A DNA stretch of 64,000 bases from assembly GCF_014654725.1 (NCBI RefSeq), contig NZ_JACVZV010000002.1, positions 1 to 64,000 on the forward strand, read 5' to 3'. Position numbers and translations under genes: made by a program. Source of the DNA: Vulcanococcus sp. Clear-D1. GTDB taxonomy: Bacteria; Cyanobacteriota; Cyanobacteriia; PCC-6307; Cyanobiaceae. Under the pieces are notes generated by a model. The model had not been told where the DNA came from. It was given only the letters and a program-made list of their open reading frames with translations, and ran no database searches. Shown piece by piece: positions 16,034 through 25,086 of the stretch (its first letter is position 1; each line of letters starts with the position of its first letter).

Positions 16034-18456
16034 GACAACTTGAGGCGAACGGTGTGAATCACGCTGCGCTGAGGATCAAGCAGGCGGTAGAGCAACAGCT
16101 TCACCGCATCAAACACCACGAACCAAACCAGGGCATAGAGCCAGCTGAACGCAGTCCAGCCCCAGCCCACGGGTGCCATCAACCAGCCATAGCAACCCAT
16201 CAGCGTTGACAACAACACTGAGGCGCCGGTGGCAACCAGCATCGTGGGCGCGGGAGCCACAGACCAGAACGGGCCGCGCACCCGGGTGCAATAGATCGTG
16301 AGCATCCCCCCCCACAGCCAACTGCAAATACATCAGGGTCTGGACCTGTTCAAGAGGCAACTGCAGACGCAGCGTGGCGTAGTCGTAGAGAAGGATCGTT
16401 TCCACCACTCCCACCATTCCAATCACCGTGGCCATCATCAGCAATCGGGGCATGTTCCATTGCAGAGGGGCGGGTGATTCCTGGGTATTGTCGTAGGCGA
16501 TGGTAACCATTGAGCCATCATTGATCAGAGCCAGAATCACCAGCATCACCACACTCACTGGGTACTGGTTAAACCAAAGAATCGCAAGGGTCGTGAAGAT
16601 CAGAATCCTCACCGTTTCCACCACCCGATACAAGCAATAGCTATCCATTCGCAGAAAGATCCGCCGACTCAAGCGAATGGCCTCCACGATCACCGAAAGG
16701 CCTGGGGTGAGCAGCACAATGTCGGCTGCCGCCCGTGCCGCGTCGGTGGCTCCCGACACCGCGATGCCGCAATCGGCCTCCTTGAGCGCCGGTGCATCAT
16801 TCACTCCATCACCAGTCATCGCCACCACATAACCGCTCTTCTGAAGAGACTCAACAATGTGGAACTTGTCTTCCGGATAGACCTGACCAAAGCCATCAGC
16901 CGTCTCAATGCGGCGAGCCAACTGAGCCAATTGGCTCGCCGGGGTGGTCCTGAAAATCGAGGCATCCAGCACCTGATCACTCAGGCCCAGCTCTCGGCAG
17001 GTTTCACGAGCGATCAACACCTGATCCCCTGTAATCATCTTGAGCGGCACACCAAGAGCCCGTGTTGCCGCCACGGTGGAACGGGAATCCGGCCGGGGCG
17101 GATCCGAAAGCGACAGCACACCGAGCAACTGCCAGGGGCATCCACGAGCGCCTGGGCCACCGCCAAGGCGCGGAAACCCCGGCCGACCAGTGCCTCCACC
17201 TGAGCCTGGGCTTGATCGACGCCTGCATCACCAGCAACGAGTGCAAAAACGGCCTGCGGCGCTCCCTTGCTGACCCGCAGCGGTTGCCCCTGGGGATCCA
17301 GCACCCGGGCTTCCGTGCGCTTGGTGATTGGATCAAAAGGGGTAAAGGCTTGCGGCTGGTAGCCCTTCAGCAGCTCGGTGTGCTCAACCGCAGCGAGCAC
17401 GGTCTGATCAATCGCATCGCCCTCCTCAGGAGCACTGGCCAGGGCGGCAGAACGCAGCAGCTGATCAGCGCTCACACCCGGCAACATGAAGGGTTCCGCC
17501 AAGCTGAGCTGATTGAGAGTGAGGGTTCCGGTTTTATCGGAGCAAAGCATTGTGACGCTGGCGAGCTCATCAATGGCAGCCAGCCGCGTCACCAAAGCCC
17601 CCTTGCGGGCCAGGGCCTGGGCACCAATAGCCATGGTGACGGCCAGAACCGTTGGCGTCGCCAACGGAATCGAAGCCACAGTGAGAACCAGGCAAAACTT
17701 TAGAACCTGGAGCGCATCATCACCAAGATGAATACGCACAACAAGAATAATACAAACAAGCAGGATATTGAGGAGAATCAAATAGTCGGAGAGCTTCACA
17801 ACAGCCTGTTGCAGATGATCGCTGCTCTCAGCTTCACCCACCAACTTTGCAGTTTTTCCAAAGAAGGTGTTAGCCCCAGTCGCGGTAACAAGACCTTCGG
17901 CCAGGCCCTGCTTGAGCACCGAACCGGAATACAGCAGATCGCCCTGGCTGCGCTGCACCGCCATGGATTCGCCCGTGAGTGCCGCCTGATCCACTTGCAA
18001 AGGCTGGCTGCTGAGCACGGTGATGTCGGCGGGTATCACAGCGCCAATCGCCACACGGATGCGGTCACCCGGCACGAGTTCAGCCGCGGGAACAGCCTGC
18101 CAACTCCCATCGCGCATCACCTGAGCCTCCAAAGCCAACCTCGCCTTGAGAGCCGCCACCGCATCGCCGGCAGAGGTCTCCTCCACGTAGGCAATCGCTG
18201 TGTTGCCAACCAGCAGGGCGGCAATGATCCCGAAATCGACCCAATCGCCGACCAGGGCGCACAGCAGGATCGCTGCTTCGATCATCCAGGGCATTGGGCC
18301 CCAGAGATAGGAGAGCAACACCATCCAGCGGCTGCGCTTCCGCTCAGGCAAGGTGTTAGGCCCGAGCTCAGCCAGGCGGCGAGCTGCTTCCTCGTGCGTC
18401 AGACCAGCTGGATCGCCTTGCAGGTGCTCCAACAGCTGCACGTCTTGTTCGGCCAT
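16030..18456 (-). pseudogene. Plasma-membrane proton-type P3A ATPase, frameshifted twice
   Basis: The reading frame is split into three. Part one (from 18456) carries the N-terminus, ALTGES and CSDKTGTLTLN. Part two continues with MITGDQ, MTGDGVNDAPALKEADCG and the membrane helices. Part three (ending 16030) is the last helices. Shift one is near 17128-17140, not at a homopolymer, where VDAPG must rejoin LLGVLSLSDPPRPDSR. Shift two is at an eight-C run (16306-16313). All catalytic motifs are intact, so the loss is recent, or at least the second shift may be a sequencing error. Family: P3A H+-ATPase. Confidence 0.8.
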
Positions 18457-18554
18457 GAAGTCCGATGTGCTGATCTCAAGCTGGCCATGGGCGAACGCGA
18501 TGTCAGCAACGGCGCCACAATCAGTGGTGTCCCCGTGGCGACCGGAGCCGATCG

Positions 18555-18896
18555 ATGTTCACCCGCCCCACCCAACGCCCGTTGCATCGAGCTGCTGCCG
18601 CCCTGGTGGTGCTCAGCGCCGGACCAGTCGTAGCCGGTCAAAACCTCTGGACCCTCGAGAGTGGCGTTCAGGCCTGCCTCGAAACCAGCAGCGCACCAAC
18701 CTGCCGCCAAGCAGAAGCGCGGGTGAGCGCCCTCAAAAGCAACCCTGCCTACGGGCGCAGCTCCCATCTCTGCAAGGAAGAGATCAGCGAGCTTGAGGCC
18801 GTGATCAAGCTGCTTCCCATGCGTGATGCCGTGCCCACCGAGGTGATGGCTTCGGTGGCCGATGTGCAGCAAGCCTGCCTGCCCTACGGCTACTAG
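18555..18896 (+). CDS. Secreted cysteine-containing hypothetical protein
   Basis: 113 residues with a basic start and hydrophobic signal-peptide-like segment ending near GPVVAG (~residue 27). The mature part has four Cys (VQACLETSSAPTCRQAE, SSHLC, QQACLPYGY), consistent with two disulfides in the periplasm. It resembles conserved hypotheticals of picocyanobacteria, but no function is known. It is divergent from the P3A ATPase. Confidence 0.55.
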   Translation: MFTRPTQRPLHRAAAALVVLSAGPVVAGQNLWTLESGVQACLETSSAPTCRQAEARVSALKSNPAYGRSSHLCKEEISELEAVIKLLPMRDAVPTEVMASVADVQQACLPYGY

Positions 18897-18987
18897 GGGC
18901 GGGGTGCCAGCCGCACAACCGGATTTGGGTTCACTAGCGGAAAACAATCACGTCTAGTAGTCATCAGCTCTGTGCTGGTCACGCTGG

Positions 18988-19497
18988 ATGGGTCTGCCGA
19001 TGCTGCTTGCAGCCACCGCCCTTGAGGTGGGCCTGGCCTCGCCGGCCGCGGAGCTGCAACCCAAACCGCTGCTCACCCTGGAGCGCACCGCCCGCAGGTT
19101 GCCGCGCACCGGTGATCCCATCTGGGACCTGCGCCTGGAAATTCCAGGAGAGCCCGACCGCCACTTCGATGCGGTGAGTGGCCGGGCGGACCGGCAGAAC
19201 GCCAATCGCGACCGCATGGGCAGCGAAGCTCCACTGCCCATGGGCCGCTATCGCATCGGGGCCGCCGAAGGCCTGGGCCGGCAGGACCACAGAGAGCTCG
19301 GCCCAATCTGGATCGGCATCGAACCGGAATTCAGCACCGGCCGGCGCGTACTGGGGATCCATCTGGATCCCAGCGCCGGCCGGAACTGGAACAGTGGAAC
19401 GGCCGGCTGCATCGGCCTGATCCACTCCCAGGACATGTACGCCCTCGCCGAGCTGCTTCATCGCAGCGGAGCCAACACTCTGGTTGTGGCGCAGTAG
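18988..19497 (+). CDS. L,D-transpeptidase (YkuD-like) domain protein
   Basis: 169 residues. The catalytic block GIHLDPSAGRNWNSGTAGCI fits the YkuD signature HxxxxxxxxxxxSxGC with Cys as the nucleophile (here SGTAGC). GSEAPLPMGRYRIG is typical of the preceding strand region. A short hydrophobic start may be a signal peptide. It would act on peptidoglycan or a related periplasmic substrate. The start ATG is the first in frame and is followed by another at 19000. Confidence 0.7.
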   Translation: MGLPMLLAATALEVGLASPAAELQPKPLLTLERTARRLPRTGDPIWDLRLEIPGEPDRHFDAVSGRADRQNANRDRMGSEAPLPMGRYRIGAAEGLGRQDHRELGPIWIGIEPEFSTGRRVLGIHLDPSAGRNWNSGTAGCIGLIHSQDMYALAELLHRSGANTLVVAQ

Positions 19498-19615
19498 CAC
19501 CAACGTTGCTAGGGATGGAGTACCGCCGAGGTGACGGCGCGGCCACCAGCGCCCCACTGCTCCAAGCCGGCGGCAATGGGCACCTCACTGAGATGCACCA
19601 TTCCTCACACCCCCC

Positions 19616-19639
19616 GCCCCGGCGAAAGCTGGGGCTTTT
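19616..19639 (+). terminator. Rho-independent terminator after the L,D-transpeptidase gene
   Basis: Stem GCCCCGGC / GCTGGGGC (one G-T wobble) with a GAAA tetraloop, followed by TTTT. It lies 119 bases after the L,D-transpeptidase stop, in the 190-bp spacer before the nitroreductase gene. Confidence 0.7.
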
Positions 19640-19690
19640 CGCGTCCGGGTGAGGCCAACACGGAGAATGCATGCCATCTGGCCCGATGGC

Positions 19691-20338
19691 ATGACCGCCG
19701 ACACCACCACCCTGCTTGACGCCCTGCGCTGGCGCTACGCCACCAAAGCGTTTGATGCCAGCCGGCAGATCGATACCAGCACCTGGAATGCCCTCGAAAA
19801 CGCCCTGGTGCTGACCGCCTCCAGCTACGGCCTGCAACCGTGGAAGTTTCTGGTGATCAATGACGCCGCTATTCGCGCTGAGCTACGCCCCCATTCGTGG
19901 AATCAGAGCCAGATCACCGATTGCTCCCATCTGGTGGTGCTGCTGAAGAAGCGCACCATCACCGCCGCCGATGCCGATCGATTGATCCAAGCCACCGCCA
20001 GCACCCGCGGCATTGAGGCCAGCCTGCTGGATGGCTACCGCAAGATGATCCAGGTGGATCTGATCGATGGCCCCCGCAGCCAGATCATTGGGCAATGGGC
20101 CGGCAATCAGGTGTACATCGCCCTGGGCAACCTGCTCACCAGCGCCGCCCTGCTGGGTGTGGACACCTGCGCGATTGAGGGGTTCAGCCCGGCTGAGTAC
20201 GACCGCATCCTTGGGCTGGAGAGCAGCGAGTACCAGAGCTGCGTGGTGTGCGCCTGCGGCTACCGCAGTGCCGACGACAAATACGCCAGCCTGGCGAAGG
20301 TGCGCTACGCCGCAAGCGATCTGATTGAACATCGCTGA
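19691..20338 (+). CDS. Nitroreductase-family NAD(P)H-dependent oxidoreductase
   Basis: 215 residues from the ATG at 19691; the frame is open 42 bases upstream. RWRYATKAFDASRQID at the N-terminus and ASSYGLQPWKFLVINDAA are the FMN-binding motifs of the NfsB-like nitroreductase family. The middle contains the WAGNQVYIALGNLLTSAALLG helix and LGVDTCAIEGF of this fold. The natural substrate is unknown; such enzymes reduce quinones or nitroaromatics. Monocistronic after a terminator. Confidence 0.85.
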   Translation: MTADTTTLLDALRWRYATKAFDASRQIDTSTWNALENALVLTASSYGLQPWKFLVINDAAIRAELRPHSWNQSQITDCSHLVVLLKKRTITAADADRLIQATASTRGIEASLLDGYRKMIQVDLIDGPRSQIIGQWAGNQVYIALGNLLTSAALLGVDTCAIEGFSPAEYDRILGLESSEYQSCVVCACGYRSADDKYASLAKVRYAASDLIEHR

Positions 20339-20397
20339 ACACCAACATCGCTGCTCAAAGCGCGAGATTGAAACCCCACCATCTCCACGTCGTGCCC

Positions 20398-20550
20398 ATG
20401 GCGAGCCGAACTCAAGCCAAATCGAAAACCCCAGCGGCAAAGCCAGCGGTGAGCGAAGGCTTCAGGATCAAGCTGCAGATTGCAGCCACGGTTTTTCTGC
20501 CGATGCTGGCACTCGGCCTCTGGCTCAACAGCAAGGGGTTCTTCGGGTAA
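20398..20550 (+). CDS. Small single-pass membrane protein
   Basis: 50 residues: a Lys/Ala/Pro-rich cytosolic head (ASRTQAKSKTPAAKPAVSE) followed by one transmembrane helix (IAATVFLPMLALGLWL) and NSKGFFG. ATG at 20398; an in-frame ATG at 20368 would add ten residues. This type is common among picocyanobacterial hypotheticals. It converges closely on the DUF336 gene. Confidence 0.5.
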   Translation: MASRTQAKSKTPAAKPAVSEGFRIKLQIAATVFLPMLALGLWLNSKGFFG

Positions 20551-20560
20551 TCAGTCGTGG

Positions 20561-21094
20561 CTACTTCAGAGCGGCCTGAATGGATTGAACTCCACGGGCC
20601 GCACACGCCTCATCAAGCCCGCCGCTGGGAGACCCGGACACACCCAGCGCTCCAATCACCACTGGGCCTGCCTTGATCACGAGGCCGCCTGCGCTGTAGC
20701 TCAGGCCACGGAGGGGGCTGGCAGGCAAGGGAAAGCTACCGATACCAGGGGCTTTGCCAGCCAGGCTTCTGTTCACAATTTCACCAGTGCTGTCCAGGCC
20801 ATAGGCCCTGCCTAGGCTGTTGGCTGTGAAAGCTTTGTTGAAACTGTTGTCAAAGGTGTGTGGGCCAGCGTGTTCGTCGCGCAGTGCCGCCATCACATTG
20901 CCCTCAAGATTCACCACAGTAACGGCAACGGCATACCCATTGAGGCGGCACTGCTCAAGTGCCTTCAGAGCTGCCTGGGCAGCGCTGGTTGTGGGCAAAA
21001 CAGGGATTCGCTCCAAGGCGTGAACCGGCCCACCAACCAAGACAAAGCTGCCAGACAACATCCCGACACCAAAAGCGCAGCGCAGACCAGCCAT
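20561..21094 (-). CDS. GlcG/HbpS-family (DUF336) secreted protein
   Basis: About 177 residues with a signal peptide (~1-27, ending VHALE). The mature part shows the DUF336 pattern: LNGYAVAVTVVNLEGNVMAALRD, NSFNKAFTANSLGR, and GGLVIKAGPVVIGALGVSG. The family is heme- or cobalamin-associated in some members and often extracytoplasmic. A TTG start at 21127 would lengthen the N-terminus; ATG 21094 gives a cleaner signal peptide. It lies directly downstream of the ArsM-like gene, possibly as one transcript. Confidence 0.75.
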   Translation of the reverse strand: MAGLRCAFGVGMLSGSFVLVGGPVHALERIPVLPTTSAAQAALKALEQCRLNGYAVAVTVVNLEGNVMAALRDEHAGPHTFDNSFNKAFTANSLGRAYGLDSTGEIVNRSLAGKAPGIGSFPLPASPLRGLSYSAGGLVIKAGPVVIGALGVSGSPSGGLDEACAARGVQSIQAALK

Positions 21095-21127
21095 AAGGCT
21101 CCCCCCAATCGCCAAACGATAATTCAA

Positions 21128-22177
21128 TCAACAACAAGCACCCTCCGAAACTTGGAGTTGTTGTGCGGCGAAACGATCAAATGGGATGGCACTACCGCAC
21201 CCCTCGAACAAGCCGTAGTGGCGATCAAACCCACCAATGAACTCAAAGTGCGGGGAAAATCGCGTTTGCTGAAGCATCCGATAGGTGTTGCCGCACACCG
21301 GAAACACCTTGCCGGCTTCGATGCTGTGGTGCTTATCGAACATGAGGCGTGTGGGTGATTCCGCGATCGAGCCCCGGTAGACCACGGCCTGGCCATGGTC
21401 TTCGCAGGCGTCTTCCAGCTCGGGGATGTTGAACAGGCGATAGGTGGCTGAATAGAAGCGCGCTTCACCCACCAAGGCAGCGAGAGCCGGCTCGGTGATC
21501 TCAAGCGGCCGGTCGCTCACCAAGCGTGGATCGGCAAAGCCGGCGCCGCGGGCCATGCGCAGAAAGTCGTTCCAGTAGAGGGCGCCTCCGAGGCATTCGC
21601 CATAGAGCACTGGATGGCTCTGCACCGCCGCAGGCAGGCGCCGATCGGCGTACACATCCGAGAAATAAAACTCACCGCCTGGCTTCAGCAGGCGCTGAGC
21701 ACCACGCAGCACCGCAGGCTTGTCGGTGGAGAGGTTGAGCACGCAGTTGCTCACAATCACATCGAAGCTGCCCGGCTCGAGATCCAGCTGCTCAAGGGCC
21801 TCGATGCGCCCCTCAAGAAAACGCACGTTGCTGAATCCGAACTCTTCAGCGTGGAAGGCCTGATGGCGCCTGGCCATCTCCAATTGCTCCGGCGTCATGT
21901 CGACGCCCACCACCTCGCCACTGGCACCCACCAATTGGGCCAGCAGATACACATCGCGGCCACTGCCACTGCCGAGATCGAGGATCCGGCAGCCCTCCAG
22001 CAGAGGCGGGCACACCAGGCCGCAGCCGTAGTAGCGGCTGCTCACCTCCGGATGCACCTTGGCCAGCAACGGCTTCAACCAGGCCGGCACCGCATCGGCA
22101 TCGCAGCAAGCGCTCGTTTTGAGGTCGGCGCTGCTTTGCAACTCCTGGCCGTAATAGGCCTGCACCAACTCCTGCAT
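21128..22177 (-). CDS. arsM: Arsenite methyltransferase (ArsM-like)
   Basis: About 349 residues. The SAM-binding motif I is ILDLGSGSGRDVYLLAQLVG, followed by GVDMTPEQLEMAR. Cysteines expected to bind As(III) are present: the SACCDAD pair near the N-terminus, YYGCGLVCPP, VSNCVLNLS, and a terminal GACC. The order DLGSGSGRD, VSNCVLNL, FYFSDVYADRR matches ArsM. The ATG at 22177 is preceded by GGGGA; the GTG at 22195 is an alternative. It would volatilise or detoxify arsenic in the cytosol. No arsR or arsB lies beside it. Confidence 0.82.
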   Translation of the reverse strand: MQELVQAYYGQELQSSADLKTSACCDADAVPAWLKPLLAKVHPEVSSRYYGCGLVCPPLLEGCRILDLGSGSGRDVYLLAQLVGASGEVVGVDMTPEQLEMARRHQAFHAEEFGFSNVRFLEGRIEALEQLDLEPGSFDVIVSNCVLNLSTDKPAVLRGAQRLLKPGGEFYFSDVYADRRLPAAVQSHPVLYGECLGGALYWNDFLRMARGAGFADPRLVSDRPLEITEPALAALVGEARFYSATYRLFNIPELEDACEDHGQAVVYRGSIAESPTRLMFDKHHSIEAGKVFPVCGNTYRMLQQTRFSPHFEFIGGFDRHYGLFEGCGSAIPFDRFAAQQLQVSEGACC

Positions 22178-22258
22178 GGATTCCCCGACTCGCACTGCGC
22201 TGGCCGAACCGTAGGCAAGCGCCCCCGTGCCAGAGGCTCCAGCCGCAACGGGGCCGGT

Positions 22259-22699
22259 TCAACCATCGAGGCCAATGGCTGGGCCAAACGAGCGGCCACC
22301 CGCGGCGGGCTGAAAGCGGCCAGGCCCAGCTGGATCGGGGCTCAACCAGGCGGGCACGCGCTCACCGGGCTCGAGTGGCGGCACCGGGGAGGGGCCAGCC
22401 CACCCCTGCGGACGCGCGGGGGGAAGGCCATAGCTCAGGCGGATCTGATCACCCGGCTTCAAGCGGGCGCTAGCGGGCTGGCGTTTCACCTCCAGCACCT
22501 GGGCCACCACTTGCAACTGTTGGCCAGCAGCCACGCTGCCCGTGCGGTGCACGCTGCGCACCAGCAGTTCAAGCGCATAGGGGGCCTGGCGCTGCTCCTG
22601 GGCGTAGACAGCCGGGGGCAGCTCCGCGCGCCCTACGGGGGGGAGGGTGAGGGTCAGACAGCCCACAGCCAACCAGGCCGCAGAGAAACGGTGTTTCAT
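22259..22699 (-). CDS. Secreted hypothetical protein
   Basis: 146 residues with a signal peptide ([20 protein letters not shown], cleavage near GRAE). The body ([34 protein letters not shown]) resembles an OB-like secreted domain, and the tail is Pro/Gly-rich. No family recognised. It sits between ArsM and the divergent cpcB. Confidence 0.55.
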   Translation of the reverse strand: MKHRFSAAWLAVGCLTLTLPPVGRAELPPAVYAQEQRQAPYALELLVRSVHRTGSVAAGQQLQVVAQVLEVKRQPASARLKPGDQIRLSYGLPPARPQGWAGPSPVPPLEPGERVPAWLSPDPAGPGRFQPAAGGRSFGPAIGLDG

Positions 22700-22764
22700 C
22701 GGATCACGCTCGCGGGGCCAGCACGCCGCTTCCTAGATTCCTGAGCCCGAGAACACAATTCTTC

Positions 22765-23283
22765 ATGTTCGACGCCTTCACCAAGGTCGTTGCTCAGGCT
22801 GATGCCCGCGGCGAATTCCTGAACGCTGGTCAGATTGATGCCCTCGCCGCCATGGTGGCTGAGAGCAACAAGCGGATGGATGCTGTGAACCGCATCACCT
22901 CCAACGCTTCCAAGATCGTCACCGGCGCGGCTCGCGACCTCTTTGATCAGCAGCCCGCCCTGATCGCCCCCGGTGGTAACGCCTACACCCACCGCCGGAT
23001 GGCTGCTTGCCTGCGCGACATGGAGATCATCCTCCGCTACGTGACCTACGCCGTGTTCACCGGTGACGCGTCCGTGCTGGAAGACCGCTGCCTGAACGGC
23101 CTGCGTGAGACCTACCTGGCTCTGGGCGTTCCTGGTGCTTCCGTGGCTGAGGGCGTGCGCAAGATGAAGGATGCCGCCATCGCGATCGCCAACGATCGCG
23201 ATGGCATCACCCCCGGCGACTGCTCCGCTCTGATCAGCGAGATCGGCACCTACTTCGATCGCGCTGCTGCTGCTGTGGCCTGA
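22765..23283 (+). CDS. cpcB: Phycocyanin beta subunit, solitary copy
   Basis: 172 residues, the standard CpcB length, starting [18 protein letters not shown]. Both bilin cysteines are present: [10 protein letters not shown] (Cys82 position) and ITPGDCSAL (Cys153 position). The methylated-Asn context [10 protein letters not shown] is intact. CpcB normally pairs with CpcA encoded immediately downstream. Here an almost perfect terminator follows and the next gene is convergent and unrelated, so no alpha subunit or linker is encoded nearby. The 65-bp upstream spacer holds only GAGAA as a possible ribosome site. R-phycocyanin beta is an alternative name. Confidence 0.92.
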   Translation: MFDAFTKVVAQADARGEFLNAGQIDALAAMVAESNKRMDAVNRITSNASKIVTGAARDLFDQQPALIAPGGNAYTHRRMAACLRDMEIILRYVTYAVFTGDASVLEDRCLNGLRETYLALGVPGASVAEGVRKMKDAAIAIANDRDGITPGDCSALISEIGTYFDRAAAAVA

Positions 23284-23303
23284 TCCCAGCCGCCGCTGAT
23301 CCC

Positions 23304-23696
23304 TCAGGCCTGCCGGAGCACCGTTTGATCGGGGTCTTCCGGCAGGCCTTTCCAATGCAAGGCCATGCGCCGGGCGCAGAGCAGCAATGGGTACAAGCGG
23401 CGTGCCTGGGGAGGTGCGGCGAACAACTGCCACAGCAAAGCCAGCAGTGGATCGCTGGGTTGCAAGCGCGTGCAGAGCTCAGCAATCGCCTCAGCGCCAT
23501 ACCAAGCCTGATCCCCCTCCAGCAACACCGCGCCGCGGGCCAGATTGAACCCGCGAGCCTTGAGCTCCGTTCGCAGCGCGGCATCGGCGCGGCCATCGCG
23601 GATCTGGAGCCCGGGCACCCCACCCACTAGCTCACTCCGCAGGGCGAAATGACGGCAAAAGGGGCAGCCGCCGTCGTACACGAGCACCAGGGTCAT
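23304..23696 (-). CDS. DCC-family thiol-disulfide oxidoreductase-like protein (DUF393)
   Basis: About 130 residues. The start MTLVLVYDGGCPFCRHFALR carries the DxxCxxC motif (DGGCPFC) that names the DCC family, a thioredoxin-like fold. The C-terminal half (LLLCARRMALHWKG) is hydrophobic and could associate with the membrane. ATG at 23696 chosen because the motif then lies at residues 7-13 as in the family. Its ATG abuts the start of the divergent gene. Confidence 0.8.
   Translation of the reverse strand: MTLVLVYDGGCPFCRHFALRSELVGGVPGLQIRDGRADAALRTELKARGFNLARGAVLLEGDQAWYGAEAIAELCTRLQPSDPLLALLWQLFAAPPQARRLYPLLLCARRMALHWKGLPEDPDQTVLRQA
23306..23349 (+). terminator. Terminator after cpcB
   Basis: AGGCCTGCCGGA (23306-23317) pairs perfectly with TCCGGCAGGCCT (23338-23349) around a 20-nt loop, then TT. 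It lies 23 bases past the cpcB stop and overlaps the 3' end of the convergent DCC-family gene. It separates cpcB from any downstream expression. Confidence 0.75.
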
Positions 23697-23728
23697 TGCG
23701 CCATCCTGATCAGGCCCGCTCCCTTGCC

Positions 23729-24115
23729 GTGACCCAGCTCCTGGCACTGCTCCTGGCTTTGACGCTGCCGCTTTGGGATCTGATCGCAGCGCCGGCTGGC
23801 TTGGCCCTGGTGGATCCGGCTCCAGAGCACTTCCTCTGCGATGCCGATCCCCTGGTGGCGTCTGTGCATCTCGGCGCCGTGGATGCCGCCGAGATCCCCA
23901 ACAACTCCAGCGGCACCGTGCCTGGGGCCTTCATCGTGCTGCAGTGGCGCGGCGTGAGCCTGCAGCTGCCGCGCACCAACAACGCCGGCACCCCCAGCTA
24001 CAGCGATGGGCGTTGGTGGTGGCAGGCGCTGGATCCCGATCATCCGGAGTTCGCCCAGCGGCGTGGCGACTGGGAGAACTATGCCTGTGAACGCGCCACG
24101 ACGGCCAACAACTGA
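23729..24115 (+). CDS. Small secreted hypothetical protein
   Basis: 128 residues from GTG 23729. Signal peptide MTQLLALLLALTLPLWDLIA with likely cleavage near GLA. The mature part contains two Cys (HFLCDADP; ENYACERA), a Trp-rich segment (DGRWWWQALDPDH) and little else. A TTG at 23696 is an alternative start. No family recognised. Confidence 0.5.
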   Translation: MTQLLALLLALTLPLWDLIAAPAGLALVDPAPEHFLCDADPLVASVHLGAVDAAEIPNNSSGTVPGAFIVLQWRGVSLQLPRTNNAGTPSYSDGRWWWQALDPDHPEFAQRRGDWENYACERATTANN

Positions 24116-24133
24116 TCACCCCTTTGGAGAAAG

Positions 24134-25045
24134 TCAGTCAGGTCGCTGAGTCGATGCCGACGGATCTGACGTTGCAGGAGCCGTTGCAACGGCCTTGGCC
24201 TTGGGAGGGAACTGAATATTGAAGCCAGCGAACAGCTGGAACTCCGGCTGCCCCGTGCCACGGGCATCCACAGAGATCTGAGGTTCGAGATACACATTGA
24301 CGATATTGCCGTTAGCAAGCCTGGTGACCTTGCCAAGACCCAGACCGATCGGAACCACACCATCACCCGTGCGAGTGTCGAACGTCATGATTCCGCTGGA
24401 GCGCAGGTAGTACCCCTTGCCGAGATTGCGAAACACAAAGGGTTGAATCGTGAGCGCGTTGGCATCACCGTCCACACTGGCCTGATAACTCACCAGAGCC
24501 GCCAGCAAGCCCCAGTTGAAGTGAGAGCTCACGGTTGCCTGGGCGCCCAGCTGCCATTGCCGTGAGCCCAAGGCTGCATCGGTGGCTGTGGGCAGCACAA
24601 CCAATGGGCCCACACCAATCCCCGCGGTGGAACTCAGATCAAAGATCCGAACATTGAACAGGGTGAGATCACCAAGACCGGCGTTGCTGTTGCCGTTCCC
24701 CCAGGCAGCCGAGCCAACAGGCAATGAAAGACGCAGCAAGTTGCTGCCACCGAAGGCCTCATGTGGCATCACCGCCCTGAGAATTGGCTGATTAGCACCA
24801 GTTCCAGGCGCACCTCTGAGTACCGGCTGGTAGTAATTCTGAAGAACAACCGCGGGAATCACGGTCAGCGGGTTATTCGCCGTATTGGCATCGTTGCTCT
24901 GCTGTGAAGCAGCATCTGCCGCGCTGGGCGGCGATGAAGACGCTTCAGATGCAGGGGATTCCGTTTCCGCCCAGGCGGAGGGCAGCAAGCCCATGCCGGT
25001 GCAGAGCAGACCGGCGACTATCCCAAGCCGTTGAGCGACTGCCAC
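24134..25045 (-). CDS. Outer-membrane/transporter-like beta-barrel protein
   Basis: 303 residues, GTG start, signal peptide ending near WAE (~26). A Ser/Ala/Asn-rich linker (~27-60) precedes a region of alternating hydrophobic strands and Gly (FGGSNLLRLSLPVGSAAWG; GVGPLVVLPTATDAALGS), as in the MetA-type/transporter beta-barrel family. The C-terminal part ends with QLFAGFNIQFPP, plausible as the last beta-strand although followed by a Lys/Ala/Pro tail. It follows the four-gene operon in the same direction after a 41-bp gap. Confidence 0.5.
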   Translation of the reverse strand: MAVAQRLGIVAGLLCTGMGLLPSAWAETESPASEASSSPPSAADAASQQSNDANTANNPLTVIPAVVLQNYYQPVLRGAPGTGANQPILRAVMPHEAFGGSNLLRLSLPVGSAAWGNGNSNAGLGDLTLFNVRIFDLSSTAGIGVGPLVVLPTATDAALGSRQWQLGAQATVSSHFNWGLLAALVSYQASVDGDANALTIQPFVFRNLGKGYYLRSSGIMTFDTRTGDGVVPIGLGLGKVTRLANGNIVNVYLEPQISVDARGTGQPEFQLFAGFNIQFPPKAKAVATAPATSDPSASTQRPD

Positions 25046-25086
25046 AGCAAGCCAACTGAAGGTGCTGCAACGTAGCGCTACTCGCT

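Noticed and set aside
16306-16313. Programmed frameshifting at the C8 run of the P3A ATPase
   Set aside because: There is no pseudoknot or stop arrangement seen, and a second unrelated shift occurs upstream; mutation or sequencing error is simpler.
18399-18947. Minus-strand frame over the secreted Cys protein, extending the P3A ATPase upstream
   Set aside because: The ATPase has a natural N-terminus at 18456, and the plus-strand protein has a convincing signal peptide and Cys pattern.
23696-23728. TTG start for the small secreted protein at 23729
   Set aside because: The 11 extra residues are charged and would precede the signal peptide; GTG 23729 gives a standard signal sequence.
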